A stretch of 25,605 nt of DNA from RQOF01 sp964461135 (GTDB taxonomy: Bacteria > Calditrichota > Calditrichia > RBG-13-44-9), in NCBI GenBank assembly GCA_964461135.1, contig CAYWTB010000067.1:1-25605 (forward strand), read 5' to 3'. Below are positions 15,883 through 23,230 of this stretch, in pieces. A model generated the notes under the pieces. The model did not search any database. It was not told the origin of the DNA and saw nothing but the letters and a program-made list of their open reading frames with translations. How positions within the stretch are numbered: the stretch's first letter is position 1; every line of letters starts with the position of its first letter. The position numbers were made by a program, and so were the translations under genes.

Positions 15883-16908
15883 TCAGTTTAATTTCTTGCA
15901 GGTATCACCCATATAGAGTTTTATAGGCAATATCAGATGAGTATCCTGGTGATCCGCAGGGTGCAGAATTTTGTGTAACAGAAGCTCAGTAGCTTTTTCT
16001 CCCATAGTCTGAGCTGGCTGGTCCACGCTGGTAATGGATGGTACCATATATTTGTTATAATCACTTCCCCCGAAACAGATCAGATCCAGCTCCTCGGGAA
16101 TTTTAATTCCCGCCTGTCGGGCTGCAGAAAGAACCCCCAGTGCCACCGGATAAGTTACTGTAAAAATAAGTTGCGGGAGATTATCGGATTTAAAAAATTT
16201 ACTGAATCCGTCTGAGCCGTCATTTTCGGCAAAACCACCTTCGATTATCCAGTTGTGGTTGATGGGAAGCCCATGGGCCTTAAGCGCATTTTCATATCCC
16301 TGCCGGCGATTCCTCCCGATATTGGTATGGGAATAACCGGCCAGATGGGCAATGCGGGAATATCCACATTTTACCGCATGGGATATCAATTGATACGCGC
16401 CGGCTTCGTCATCGGTGGTAACCGTACTGAAGGAAAGGCCTTCGATAACGCGGTCGAAGAAGACCAACGGGATTTTCATTTTTTCAATGGTTTTAAAAAT
16501 TGATATATCTTTAGTCATCTTGGATACCGACACCAGCAATCCATCCACTCTCATGGACAGTAGGGTTTGAAGATGAAGAATTTCCCGCCGGTCATTTTCC
16601 TGGGAAACCATCAGGATCACTTCATAATTATTTAGCAGGGCAGTTTCATAGATGGATTCAATGGCAGTGGCAAAGAACTGGTGAGCAATTTTAGGTACCA
16701 CCAGACCAATGGTGCCTGATTTCCGGGATGACAGGTTGCGGGCGAAAAAATTAGGGGTATATCCCATTTTTTCTGCCATTGTTTTAACCCGTTCCTTGGT
16801 GGCGATACTGATATCGGGATGATCGCGCAGAGCTTTGGAGACGGTAACTTTGGTAACATGCAGTTTGCGGGCGATATCTTGCAGGGTAGTCTGACTGGAC
16901 TTGGCCAT
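15883..16908 (-). CDS. LacI-family transcriptional regulator of the hexuronate locus
   Basis: A 341-aa LacI/GalR-type repressor. The N-terminal helix-turn-helix is TLQDIARKLHVTKVTVSKAL (about 8-27) with a hinge-helix region FFARNLSSRKSGTIG (54-68), followed by a periplasmic-binding-protein-like sensor domain (GLVVPKIAHQFFATAI, VDGLLVSVS, DLICFGGSD). It probably controls the downstream uxaC and TRAP/catabolic genes and itself: an 18-bp palindrome of LacI type abuts its promoter. The ligand should be a hexuronate or an intermediate such as fructuronate or mannonate, but this cannot be read from the sequence. The ribosome binding site is weak (agg, 7 nt before ATG). Confidence 0.95.
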   Translation of the reverse strand: MAKSSQTTLQDIARKLHVTKVTVSKALRDHPDISIATKERVKTMAEKMGYTPNFFARNLSSRKSGTIGLVVPKIAHQFFATAIESIYETALLNNYEVILMVSQENDRREILHLQTLLSMRVDGLLVSVSKMTKDISIFKTIEKMKIPLVFFDRVIEGLSFSTVTTDDEAGAYQLISHAVKCGYSRIAHLAGYSHTNIGRNRRQGYENALKAHGLPINHNWIIEGGFAENDGSDGFSKFFKSDNLPQLIFTVTYPVALGVLSAARQAGIKIPEELDLICFGGSDYNKYMVPSITSVDQPAQTMGEKATELLLHKILHPADHQDTHLILPIKLYMGDTCKKLN

Positions 16909-16930
16909 GTTTTTACCTGGCTTTACCGAT

Positions 16931-16948
16931 CACTTTACCGGTTAAGTG
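16931..16948. promoter_or_regulatory. LacI-type operator at the lacI-uxaC promoter
   Basis: The 18-bp sequence cactttaccggttaagtg is an almost perfect palindrome (two mismatched positions) centred on CCGG, the typical shape of LacI-family operators with a central CG step. It directly abuts the -10 box on the transcribed side, covering the expected start of transcription, so binding should block initiation and give autoregulation. Confidence 0.75.
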
Positions 16949-16977
16949 AACATATACATAAAATCTCTTTCTGTCAA
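16949..16977 (-). promoter_or_regulatory. Sigma70-type promoter of lacI-uxaC
   Basis: On the minus strand a perfect -35 TTGACA (16977-16972) and a -10 TATGTT (16954-16949) are separated by 17 bp. An A/T-rich stretch just upstream (16978-17000) could act as an UP element. The lacI ATG lies 40 bp downstream of the -10. Confidence 0.75.
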
Positions 16978-17246
16978 TATCTTTTTTGAAAAAAATATCA
17001 CAGAAGATAAATGCCCATTTTCAGATCTGCAACTGGGCCCGAAAGATTACCAAAAAGTAACCACTTTGCGGAGGATGAAAAATAAAAGATGAAAGCTGAA
17101 GGATTACCACGAAGCGATCCCTACGTGGAAAATAATAAGATCACTGGAAGGTAGAATACGGATGCCTGGCGTCCCGGGCCTGTCTCCTCAATTAGAGTAA
17201 TCCTGATGTTCCGGCAGAAGCAAGAATCTCTGCCCTGTGCCCATAT

Positions 17247-17282
17247 AAAAAGCCGCCGCAGCTCGTCCCTGATCTACGGCGG
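17247..17282 (-). terminator. Rho-independent terminator of the 53-aa gene
   Basis: On the minus strand a 9-bp stem with one G-U pair (ccgccgtag with ctgcggcgg, 17282-17253) closes a 12-nt loop and runs into cttttta. It lies about 28 bp after the stop codon of the small gene at 17311-17472. Confidence 0.75.
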
Positions 17283-17310
17283 GTATAAAAGGCAGGAATG
17301 ACCCACAGAA

Positions 17311-17472
17311 TCAGACTGCCTTTTTCTCTTCAGCATAACGCTGTTCATCCAGATTAAAAAGATCCTCAATCAGATGATCCAGTTGCGAGATCTCCTCACT
17401 CTTATGAACAGCCTCTTCTTTATCCCGGGTGGCTTCAGTTTTTTTCTTTTTGAACACAGAAAATAGATCCAT
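17311..17472 (-). CDS. Small highly charged protein, 53 aa, function unknown
   Basis: An ATG preceded by aaggaggtgaaa, one of the best ribosome binding sites of the window, opens a 53-codon frame ending in TGA. The product begins MDLFSVFKKKK and continues almost entirely with Glu, Lys, Asp, Gln and Leu in a pattern suited to one or two amphipathic helices (EEISQLDHLIEDLFNLDEQR), ending EEKKAV. It has no Cys, no signal peptide and no membrane segment. A terminator follows closely, so it forms its own transcription unit between the hexuronate cluster and the peptidase. I do not recognise a family; a small adaptor or ribosome- or polymerase-associated protein is only a guess. Confidence 0.8.
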   Translation of the reverse strand: MDLFSVFKKKKTEATRDKEEAVHKSEEISQLDHLIEDLFNLDEQRYAEEKKAV

Positions 17473-17765
17473 TTTCACCTCCTTGTAATAAAACTTCCCT
17501 GATTTCTAATATCATTAATCGACCCTTTTCAAAGTTACTTAAGTGACGCAGATCAAAATTCGGATAAAAGGATAATAATAAAAAAGTGCAGCTGAGTGGT
17601 TTAATAAATAGTATTTTTTGACCTGTGAAATGCCATTGATAGCCATAAAGAAAATTTTGATAGAAATATTAGCAGGCTTTGATTTCCAGACACTGAGACA
17701 CTAAGAAAAAGATCAAAAACTGATTTAAACATAGCAACTATTACTTTGGCCCCGGAACTGAGCAG

Positions 17766-17838
17766 ACTGTCATTGTCCCGGAGGAGACCTCCACGTGACG
17801 AGATATGGAGATCGCGGCTTGCCCGGCAACTGCCGGGC
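17766..17838. repeat. Degenerate genomic repeat ending in a GC hairpin
   Basis: The segment begins gactgtcattgtcccgg, which resembles the reverse complement of the repeat at 18371-18426, and ends with a perfect hairpin, gcccggca-ac-tgccgggc, at 17821-17838. Such tgtcatt...gaagcaatc repeats are common intergenic palindromes in many bacteria. It lies in the 1157-bp gene-free stretch 17473-18629, in which I see no credible gene. Confidence 0.45.
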
Positions 17839-18051
17839 CATTAGTGAAGTCGGGTTAATGTGATTAACATTTTACTCAATTGCCTGGCAAGTGACCAAAT
17901 GTGAATCATTTTTCAGGATATACCTTATTTTCACCTTTACCCGAATGCGTGGTGAAATATATGTTTCATGTGACAGCTTACAGATCAAAGACATTTTCTG
18001 TAAAATTTAATAAACTCTTAATATTCGATGTCACCGAATCTCTGATTGCCT

Positions 18052-18077
18052 GTTCTTTTGCCTTGATGCAAAAGAAC
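18052..18077. repeat. Perfect 10-bp hairpin in a widespread-looking intergenic repeat
   Basis: gttcttttgc (18052-18061) and gcaaaagaac (18068-18077) form a perfect 10-bp stem with a 6-nt loop, followed by caaaaaatcaag. I recall near-identical sequence as a repeated intergenic motif in Bacteroidetes-like genomes, where it gives spurious ORFs; that is memory, not a search. Confidence 0.5.
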
Positions 18078-18107
18078 CAAAAAATCAAGACTGTCAGGAA
18101 AAATCTG

Positions 18108-18243
18108 GAAATTCAACGGTGCACCTCTCTAAAATTCTTAAACTCCCCCGCACTCAATACTAGAATAGCTATTAAAATTTTTTGAATATATTGAGTGCGG
18201 GGTCAAACAGAAAGAATTTTTACGTTCGGTGCACCGGAATTTC
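18108..18243. repeat. 136-bp nested palindromic element
   Basis: Four nested pairs of inverted repeats share one centre: gaaattc (18108-18114 with 18237-18243), ggtgcacc (18118-18125 with 18228-18235), aaaattctt (18131-18139 with 18212-18220) and the perfect 14-bp ccccgcactcaata (18146-18159 with 18189-18202). The centre is a 29-nt AT-rich loop. There is no frame with a ribosome binding site. It could be a small palindromic mobile element (MITE/REP type), or fold as a long RNA hairpin. Confidence 0.65.
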
Positions 18244-18370
18244 TGGCGATTTTTCCTGAAGGTCTATTTTAAGTGCGGCATATTTTTTAAGCGGGCAGTA
18301 ATGGCCGTAGGCAGGCAATATCCGTGTTCCTGGGTTGATCCCAGGGAAGGACAATACTGCTAGAATCCTA

Positions 18371-18426
18371 AGGAGATTGCTTCGCTCCGCTCGCCACGGA
18401 CTGGTCCCTCCCGGGATAATGACAGA
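18371..18426. repeat. Degenerate genomic repeat (gattgcttcgctcc...aatgacag type)
   Basis: This stretch runs from aaggagattgcttcgctccg to cgggataatgacagac and resembles, in inverted orientation, the repeat at 17766. A third degenerate trace (acgaagcgatccc) is at about 17109. It is probably a dispersed non-coding repeat family of this genome. Confidence 0.4.
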
Positions 18427-18556
18427 CAGCTTAGTATAAAACCTAAGGCAATAATTATTAAAAATAATCCAGTATTTTATCCGCCGGCCCGGCTGACCGG
18501 AAATTAATCTGTCAGGAAGGGGCAATAACATCGAAATTACGGAGCAGAATTTTTCC

Positions 18557-18591
18557 AAAAAAAAGGACCTACAGATACTTTCTGCAGGTCC
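18557..18591 (-). terminator. Strong rho-independent terminator of the M3 peptidase gene
   Basis: On the minus strand a 10-bp stem with one G-U pair (ggacctgcag with ctgtaggtcc) and a 7-nt loop is followed by eight T residues. It starts 39 bp after the peptidase stop codon. Confidence 0.92.
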
Positions 18592-18629
18592 GGATTAAAC
18601 TATGAGAAACAATATGGCAGGAGTTCACA

Positions 18630-20513
18630 TTACTGCAATTTATCTATTTCTTTTTCCATGAGGGAGACAAGATCATTAAATTGCTGTACCACGGCCAGGA
18701 ACGTTTCCGGCTGGGTAAGATCCACCCCCGCCTGTTTCAGCTGATTCATGGGATAATCATCCCCTCCGGATTTCAGTAATTGCAGGTATCGGTCCCGTGC
18801 TTCCCGTTGCTCTTTCATGGATCCGCTGGTGATATTTTTATATATCTGGGCGGAAGAGGCATAACAGGTAGCATACTGGTATACATAAAAGGGCGTCCGG
18901 TACATATGAGGAATACGCGTCCACACATAATTGTATAATTGATCGATCACTGCCGCCTGACCGTAATAGGTTGAATCCAGCCGGGCATTTATTTCTGTCA
19001 GTCTATCCGTGGTTACCGGTTTCCCTTCCTCCACCAGCCGGTGAACCTGCCATTCATAATCCGCCAGCATGGTCTGAAAATAAAAGGTATTGGTTATATT
19101 GGAAATGGCCTGCTGTATAAGGGCAATCCGTTCTTTTGGATTGGTGGATTGCTCCAGCATGTAGTCCAGCAAAAGTTGTTCATTCAGTGTTGAGGCCACT
19201 TCCGCCACAAAGATAGTATAATCGTGGGTGGCAAAGGGCTGATTCTCGTCAGCCAGCTGAGTATGGATGGTATGTCCCAGCTCGTGCGCCAGGGTAAAAA
19301 CCGCATCCAGGGTTTTATTGTAATTCATAAGCATGTAGGGGTGAACTCCATAAACATCGGTGGAATATGCCCCTGACCTTTTTCCGGGACTTTCGTAAAC
19401 ATCAATCCAACCCCCCGCCAGTGCCTTTTCCAATCTCTTCTGGTATTCTTTTCCCAGCGGTTTTACAGAGGCCAGTACCCATTTCTTTGCTTCTTCATAT
19501 GAATAGGTTTTATCAAAATCAACAATGGGAATGGAACCGTCATAGAGGTGATATTCCTGCAGACCCAGAATTCGTTTGCGCAGCTCCAGGTACTTCTGCA
19601 TGGGGCTGGTATTCTGTTTCACGATGGTTACAAGGTTTTCATATACGGACACCGGGACATTGTCTCCTTCCAGTGCCGCTTCCAGTGAGGAATTATATTT
19701 CCTGGCCTGTGCCTGGGCCCAGTCACGCTGGCAAACACCATTATAAATAGAGGCATAGGTGTGTTTATTCTTTTCAAATATTCCATAATAGGCCTCAAAT
19801 GCCTTCCTGCGGTTTTCCTGGTTCCGGTCGGTGGAAAGGGTATAATAATAATTACCATGCGTCATCTGGACTTTCTGTGTATCCGAAAGCACCACCTCCG
19901 GGAAGGAAATGTCAGAGGTGCTCAGTTCCGCATATATGGAGGGAGGGCTCTGCTCAAGCTGTAAAAAATATGAAAGGAGTTTTTCTTTATCTTCGTCCAG
20001 AACATGGGCTTGCAGACGGTAAAGATTTTCAATGCCAAAACGATATAGTGACAGCTTCTTATTCTCGGTCAGCCACTTATTCATCGTTTCCCAGGGAATC
20101 TGCAGCATTTCCGGATCGATCCAGGCCGTGGCGGTCTGAAATTTGGAAAACAGAATCTGTACCTGCTTGGTTTTGCCCGATACATCCTGGTTCCGTGTAT
20201 CCAGATCCCACTGCAGGCGGGGATACTGATAGACCCGGTAGATAAGCACATTGATATCCTCATTTAATTTCATCACCCGGTAAAGCTGCTCCGGGCCCTG
20301 GGCCAGCGTTCCTTTATGGACGCTCATGGAATCCATCAGCACTTTCAGATTCTCCAATCCCGCCTCCCAGGCCTCCCAGCCGGGATAGATTACGGTGAGA
20401 TTCCATTTATACTGAGGATCAATTTGCTCCCGGGTTAAAATATCACCTGCAGAGGACGGTTTGTAGAAAAGAATCAGTATAAGCAGCAAAATAAACCGAC
20501 TCAGAAATTTCAT
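18630..20513 (-). CDS. pepF: Exported oligoendopeptidase F-like M3 metallopeptidase
   Basis: A 627-aa zinc peptidase of family M3B. The catalytic motif AHELGH, with an HExxH zinc site, sits at about residue 408-413; the downstream VAEVASTLNEQLLL supplies the third ligand Glu in family style, and the tail has the conserved FYVYQYATCYASSAQIY region. The PepF-type N-terminal helical domain is present, and the length is close to the usual ~600 plus a leader. Residues 1-22 (LSRFILLLILILFYKPSSA|GD) look like a signal peptide, so the enzyme should act in the periplasm or outside, whereas PepF is usually cytoplasmic. The ATG follows aaaggag at 8 nt. It is a single-gene unit closed by a strong terminator. 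Likely role: degradation of peptides of roughly 7-17 residues, by family knowledge. Confidence 0.95.
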   Translation of the reverse strand: MKFLSRFILLLILILFYKPSSAGDILTREQIDPQYKWNLTVIYPGWEAWEAGLENLKVLMDSMSVHKGTLAQGPEQLYRVMKLNEDINVLIYRVYQYPRLQWDLDTRNQDVSGKTKQVQILFSKFQTATAWIDPEMLQIPWETMNKWLTENKKLSLYRFGIENLYRLQAHVLDEDKEKLLSYFLQLEQSPPSIYAELSTSDISFPEVVLSDTQKVQMTHGNYYYTLSTDRNQENRRKAFEAYYGIFEKNKHTYASIYNGVCQRDWAQAQARKYNSSLEAALEGDNVPVSVYENLVTIVKQNTSPMQKYLELRKRILGLQEYHLYDGSIPIVDFDKTYSYEEAKKWVLASVKPLGKEYQKRLEKALAGGWIDVYESPGKRSGAYSTDVYGVHPYMLMNYNKTLDAVFTLAHELGHTIHTQLADENQPFATHDYTIFVAEVASTLNEQLLLDYMLEQSTNPKERIALIQQAISNITNTFYFQTMLADYEWQVHRLVEEGKPVTTDRLTEINARLDSTYYGQAAVIDQLYNYVWTRIPHMYRTPFYVYQYATCYASSAQIYKNITSGSMKEQREARDRYLQLLKSGGDDYPMNQLKQAGVDLTQPETFLAVVQQFNDLVSLMEKEIDKLQ

Positions 20514-20843
20514 GGATACGATCTCCTTTGTATGGTTTGATTAAATAAATTATCCATATCTATAGGGAAAAAATCTAAAAAAGTTACATTTTATTTTACA
20601 ATGCCAGCCTGGTGAATGAAATATTCATCCGCAAAATACTCTCTCTATTGTCATTGCGCAGAAAATGATCTGATTCAATAATTTTCAATTATGCCTGTTC
20701 ATACTATTCCGAGTCAAATACACATAAAATTCTGATAAAATTGTATGATCCGGAATGTAATAATTGGGGGCATGTAAAAACCAAAATAGTGTAGGCATAC
20801 CGGTTGAATCAATCGAAAAAAACAGTACCTTCAGGAATATCAG
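20514..20843. other. Gene-free stretch between pepF and the attachment site
   Basis: AT-rich DNA that should hold the pepF promoter (minus strand); candidate -10 boxes such as tatagat occur near 20560, but no clear -35 pairs with them. I see no gene, RNA or strong hairpin. Confidence 0.4.
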
Positions 20844-20885
20844 TGCGCCAGTAGGGAGTCGAACCCCAAACCTTCGGTTCCGTAG
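20844..20885 (-). repeat. Attachment site: 3' half of tRNA-Arg(ACG)
   Basis: On the minus strand the 42 nt divide as anticodon loop ctacgga (anticodon ACG), stem accga, variable loop aggtt, T-arm tgggg-ttcgact-cccta, acceptor ctggcgc and discriminator A; CCA is not encoded. The upstream sequence lacks D-arm and 5' acceptor halves, so this is not a functional tRNA gene but the copy that restores or duplicates the tRNA end on integration. Confidence 0.85.
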
Positions 20886-20950
20886 TTTTATTTGGGCATT
20901 TTCTGTAACCATTGAAATCACTATATTTTTTTAATAATCAATAATTTACA

Positions 20951-20980
20951 AAAAGACAGAATAAGACAAAAAAAGACATG
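20951..20980 (+). repeat. Three 10-bp-phased direct repeats, candidate recombinase arm sites
   Basis: The octamer a(a/t)aagaca occurs three times, at 20951, 20961 and 20971, with an exact 10-bp period, i.e. one helical turn. It lies between the tRNA-type core site and the recombinase stop codon, where arm-type Int or Xis sites are expected. Confidence 0.5.
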
Positions 20981-21021
20981 TTTCTCGAAATTGAACGCAA
21001 TATTTACGCAAGATTGTAACA

Positions 21022-22071
21022 TCAGAACGCCACTATATTTTTATCTTTATGCAAGGATTCCCGGGAAAAATCTCCGTATGCTTCCTCGGTGATTACAATA
21101 CTGCTGTGACCCAGAATTTTACTCAGCCGTTCAATACTTCCACCATTCATTAAATACCAACTGGCATAAGTTGCTCTGAGATCATGAAACCTTTTTCTGA
21201 ATTTTGGCTGTGCGTTTTTTTCCCGTTGTTTATTAAGAGCATTCCTGAATCTCCCCCATGCCAAACTGATGGCATTGTACGGATTCGGAGTTTCCCAGAA
21301 TAGCTTCCCGGTGATATGAATCTGTTTTTGCCTGTTCTTTATTATATCCACCGCCTGCCGGTTGAGCGGAACAAAGCGTTCTTTCCTGCCCTTACCATAT
21401 ATTTTCAACTGTTCATTGGGAAGATCCACGTTTTCCCAGGTTAAATCACTTACTTCCCGTCTTCTTAAACCCGTATTCACAGTTAGAAAAATCATATCAT
21501 AAAGCCAGGGAGTTTTATCACTGAAATAATCCCGCATCCGTTCAATCTCTTCTTCTGTCAAAAACTGCGGTTTGGTTTTCAGCTTTTTAGGAACTTTGCC
21601 GATAAACGGATTAATAAGTATGTACCCCCATTCCTTTGCTTTATTAAATACCAATCTGAAGGTTGCCAATCGCTGTCTCCGGGTAGCATGGCTGTAATCT
21701 CTGTTCAGATATATTTCAACATCTTCCACCACCCCGGGATTTACTTTTTCCAATTCAACATCTCCGATAATCTTGATCAATTCATCAAAATTGTAAAGAT
21801 AGGTCTGGATGGTCCTCTGGGTATAATCACCGCTGTGGGCATCCAGATGCCGGGCCAGTTTTTCCCTTAACTGTGAAAGTGTCATTACATCATCTGCTTT
21901 GCCAAAAAAACGAGCCGGATTAAATTCGCCATTACTGATCTGATAATCTAATTTCTGCTGCATCTTCCTGGCATATTCACGGTTGGACACTCCCAGGCTG
22001 CGATGATAGCGTTTATCATTCCAGTTAAATTCAATTGAATAATTTTTACCCACTTTTCTGATGTGGCTCAT
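21022..22071 (-). CDS. Tyrosine recombinase / site-specific integrase
   Basis: A 349-aa integrase. The N terminus has an arm-binding-like beta segment (GKNYSIEFNWNDKRYHRSLG), then a SAM-like core-binding domain, and a C-terminal catalytic domain with the Arg in NTGLRRREVSDL, Lys in YGKGRKERFVPL, HDLR (of HxxR) in FHDLRATYAS, His in ILGHSS, and the nucleophile Tyr in EEAYGDF. All canonical R-K-H-R-H-Y positions are present, so it may be active. I chose ATG at 22071 (MSHIRKVG), which follows ggaggg at 4 nt and overlaps the preceding small ORF by ATGA; an upstream TTG is less likely. It lies about 180 bp from the tRNA-Arg half-site it probably uses. Confidence 0.95.
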   Translation of the reverse strand: MSHIRKVGKNYSIEFNWNDKRYHRSLGVSNREYARKMQQKLDYQISNGEFNPARFFGKADDVMTLSQLREKLARHLDAHSGDYTQRTIQTYLYNFDELIKIIGDVELEKVNPGVVEDVEIYLNRDYSHATRRQRLATFRLVFNKAKEWGYILINPFIGKVPKKLKTKPQFLTEEEIERMRDYFSDKTPWLYDMIFLTVNTGLRRREVSDLTWENVDLPNEQLKIYGKGRKERFVPLNRQAVDIIKNRQKQIHITGKLFWETPNPYNAISLAWGRFRNALNKQREKNAQPKFRKRFHDLRATYASWYLMNGGSIERLSKILGHSSIVITEEAYGDFSRESLHKDKNIVAF

Positions 22072-22241
22072 CTTTCCCTCCAATATTTAAAGATATAGGT
22101 AATTGGCTCAGCCCTTTCAGGTGGCCGGTCCGGTTCAAATCGCTCCAGCATCCCAAGAACGAAAAGTTTTTGTTCTTCAGATAAATGCCGGAGGTATTTT
22201 AATATCTCGCCTTCGTCCCAGTTTAGATCATTCAGATTCAT
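22068..22241 (-). CDS. Small 57-aa acidic protein translationally coupled to the integrase
   Basis: A 57-codon frame begins MNLNDLNWDEGEILKYLRHL, has a helical centre (SEEQKLFVLGMLERFEP) and ends IFKYWRER. Its TGA overlaps the integrase ATG (ATGA), and its ATG is preceded by gagaggggc, a usable ribosome binding site. The tight overlap and ordinary codon use argue that it is real. The helical LSEEQKLFVLGML segment recalls dimerisation or tail segments of small regulators, but no DNA-binding motif is visible and I do not recognise a family. It may modulate integrase synthesis or activity. Confidence 0.65.
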   Translation of the reverse strand: MNLNDLNWDEGEILKYLRHLSEEQKLFVLGMLERFEPDRPPERAEPITYIFKYWRER

Positions 22242-22375
22242 GCGCCCCTCTCTTTGTTTTGATTAACCCACCGGGGCATCCCGGAAGGACACCCCAGTTG
22301 ATCAATCTCCTTGCCCCGCCGAGCACCGCCTTGCCAAGTGATCTGATCACCAAAATGTAGGATGAGTTTTTGCAT
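22238..22375 (-). CDS. Possible 45-aa ORF upstream, also ATGA-overlapped
   Basis: A frame beginning MQKLILHFGDQITWQGGARR and ending NQNKERGA overlaps the next ATG by ATGA. It has no recognisable ribosome binding site (upstream is taaatatctttttc), and its DNA holds an imperfect GC-rich hairpin (ggggcatcc/ggacacccc at 22273-22296). It may be a real leader peptide gene or a chance frame. Confidence 0.3.
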   Translation of the reverse strand: MQKLILHFGDQITWQGGARRGKEIDQLGCPSGMPRWVNQNKERGA

Positions 22376-22403
22376 GAAAAAGATATTTAGTATTGAATAA
22401 TTT

Positions 22404-23189
22404 TTATTTGTTTTGAATATATTCCCATTGCCAACCATTCGTCTCATCCATGCTTACCTCATGAATAAGTTTCTCTTTCCATACAGCTCTATCGTATTTC
22501 TTAATCGTATATTTTTTTATTCTATAAACCGAAACATTCTTAAACTTGAAGTCAAATCTATAATCAACAATTTCATGATTAATTTGAATTGCCATACCTA
22601 TGCCCATATTATTATTGTTTAAAATATAATCTTTCACATCTTCTAATTTTTGGGGAAGTTCTGATTGTAAAATGTTTCCTATATCAGACCAATACCTCCC
22701 GTAAGTAAAAAATTCTGAATATTTCCAATCAGCTGATGTCATAGAAATATTATAATTACCCATTGTCATATTGGCACTTATTATTGATTTATCAATATTT
22801 TGAAATTTATCTACATTCAGAGCTGAAGTTGTGAATCTATTAAAATTTGCTCCTGGTGGAAGAATTGACTCATATTTCGTTTTGAGTAATGTTTCTCGTT
22901 CTTCCTGAAAGATATCCATATTAAGAAGCTTCGAAGAATTATTATTCGGCTCAATATAGTAGCTTCTATCCCATATAATAACAGCGGGAGAAGAAGTAAG
23001 ATTTTTAATATTGAAGTAAACTCCATTAGGAACGGGCAAAAATTCAAAAAGAAACTTGTCATCTTGAAATGTTAATGATTTGGGCTGTGAGCCCTTTAAA
23101 TATGTATCATATACCACAAAATATTTTGATCTTGTCGCACAAGAAGTTAACATTAAAGTCACAAAAAGAATTAGTAAATGTTTAAGCAT
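22404..23189 (-). CDS. Predicted lipoprotein of unknown function
   Basis: A 261-aa protein with a type II signal peptide: hydrophobic LLILFVTLML, then the lipobox LTSC with Cys17, so it should be lipid-anchored. The mature part has an early beta-rich domain (FEFLPVPNGVYFNIKNLTSS, then AVIIWDRSYYIEP), a Thr/Ser-rich middle and a C-terminal segment with basic beta strands (VSVYRIKKYTIKKYDRAVWK). I do not recognise the family; the NGVYFNIKNLTS pattern resembles immunoglobulin-like domains of bacterial lipoproteins. The ribosome binding site aaaggagga is strong. DNA is AT-rich and Asn/Lys-rich compared with the hexuronate cluster, in line with transfer. The 5' neighbour is the pseudoknot-like repeat and the Xis-like gene. 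Confidence 0.8.
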   Translation of the reverse strand: MLKHLLILFVTLMLTSCATRSKYFVVYDTYLKGSQPKSLTFQDDKFLFEFLPVPNGVYFNIKNLTSSPAVIIWDRSYYIEPNNNSSKLLNMDIFQEERETLLKTKYESILPPGANFNRFTTSALNVDKFQNIDKSIISANMTMGNYNISMTSADWKYSEFFTYGRYWSDIGNILQSELPQKLEDVKDYILNNNNMGIGMAIQINHEIVDYRFDFKFKNVSVYRIKKYTIKKYDRAVWKEKLIHEVSMDETNGWQWEYIQNK

Positions 23190-23230
23190 AATAAATCCTC
23201 CTTTTTATATGTAGAAAATTGGATATTATA

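Noticed and set aside
17901..18185. A 94-codon plus-strand open frame
   Set aside because: Its middle (ALMQKNQKIK) is translated from the perfect hairpin repeat at 18052-18077, a pattern I know from spurious ORFs; no ribosome binding site.
18220..18558. A 112-codon minus-strand open frame
   Set aside because: It lies across the palindromic element and the dispersed repeat, has no ribosome binding site, and its translation is repeat-like; more likely spurious.
20844..20885. A functional tRNA-Arg gene
   Set aside because: Only the 3' half exists; no D-arm or 5' acceptor strand is found upstream on the minus strand.
20685..20921. A 78-codon minus-strand open frame
   Set aside because: It is the translation of the tRNA half-site (RRFGVRLPTGAL) and flanking DNA.
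22103..22360. An 85-codon plus-strand open frame
   Set aside because: It is antisense to the 57-aa and 45-aa frames upstream of the integrase, has no ribosome binding site, and the minus-strand frame fits an operon better.
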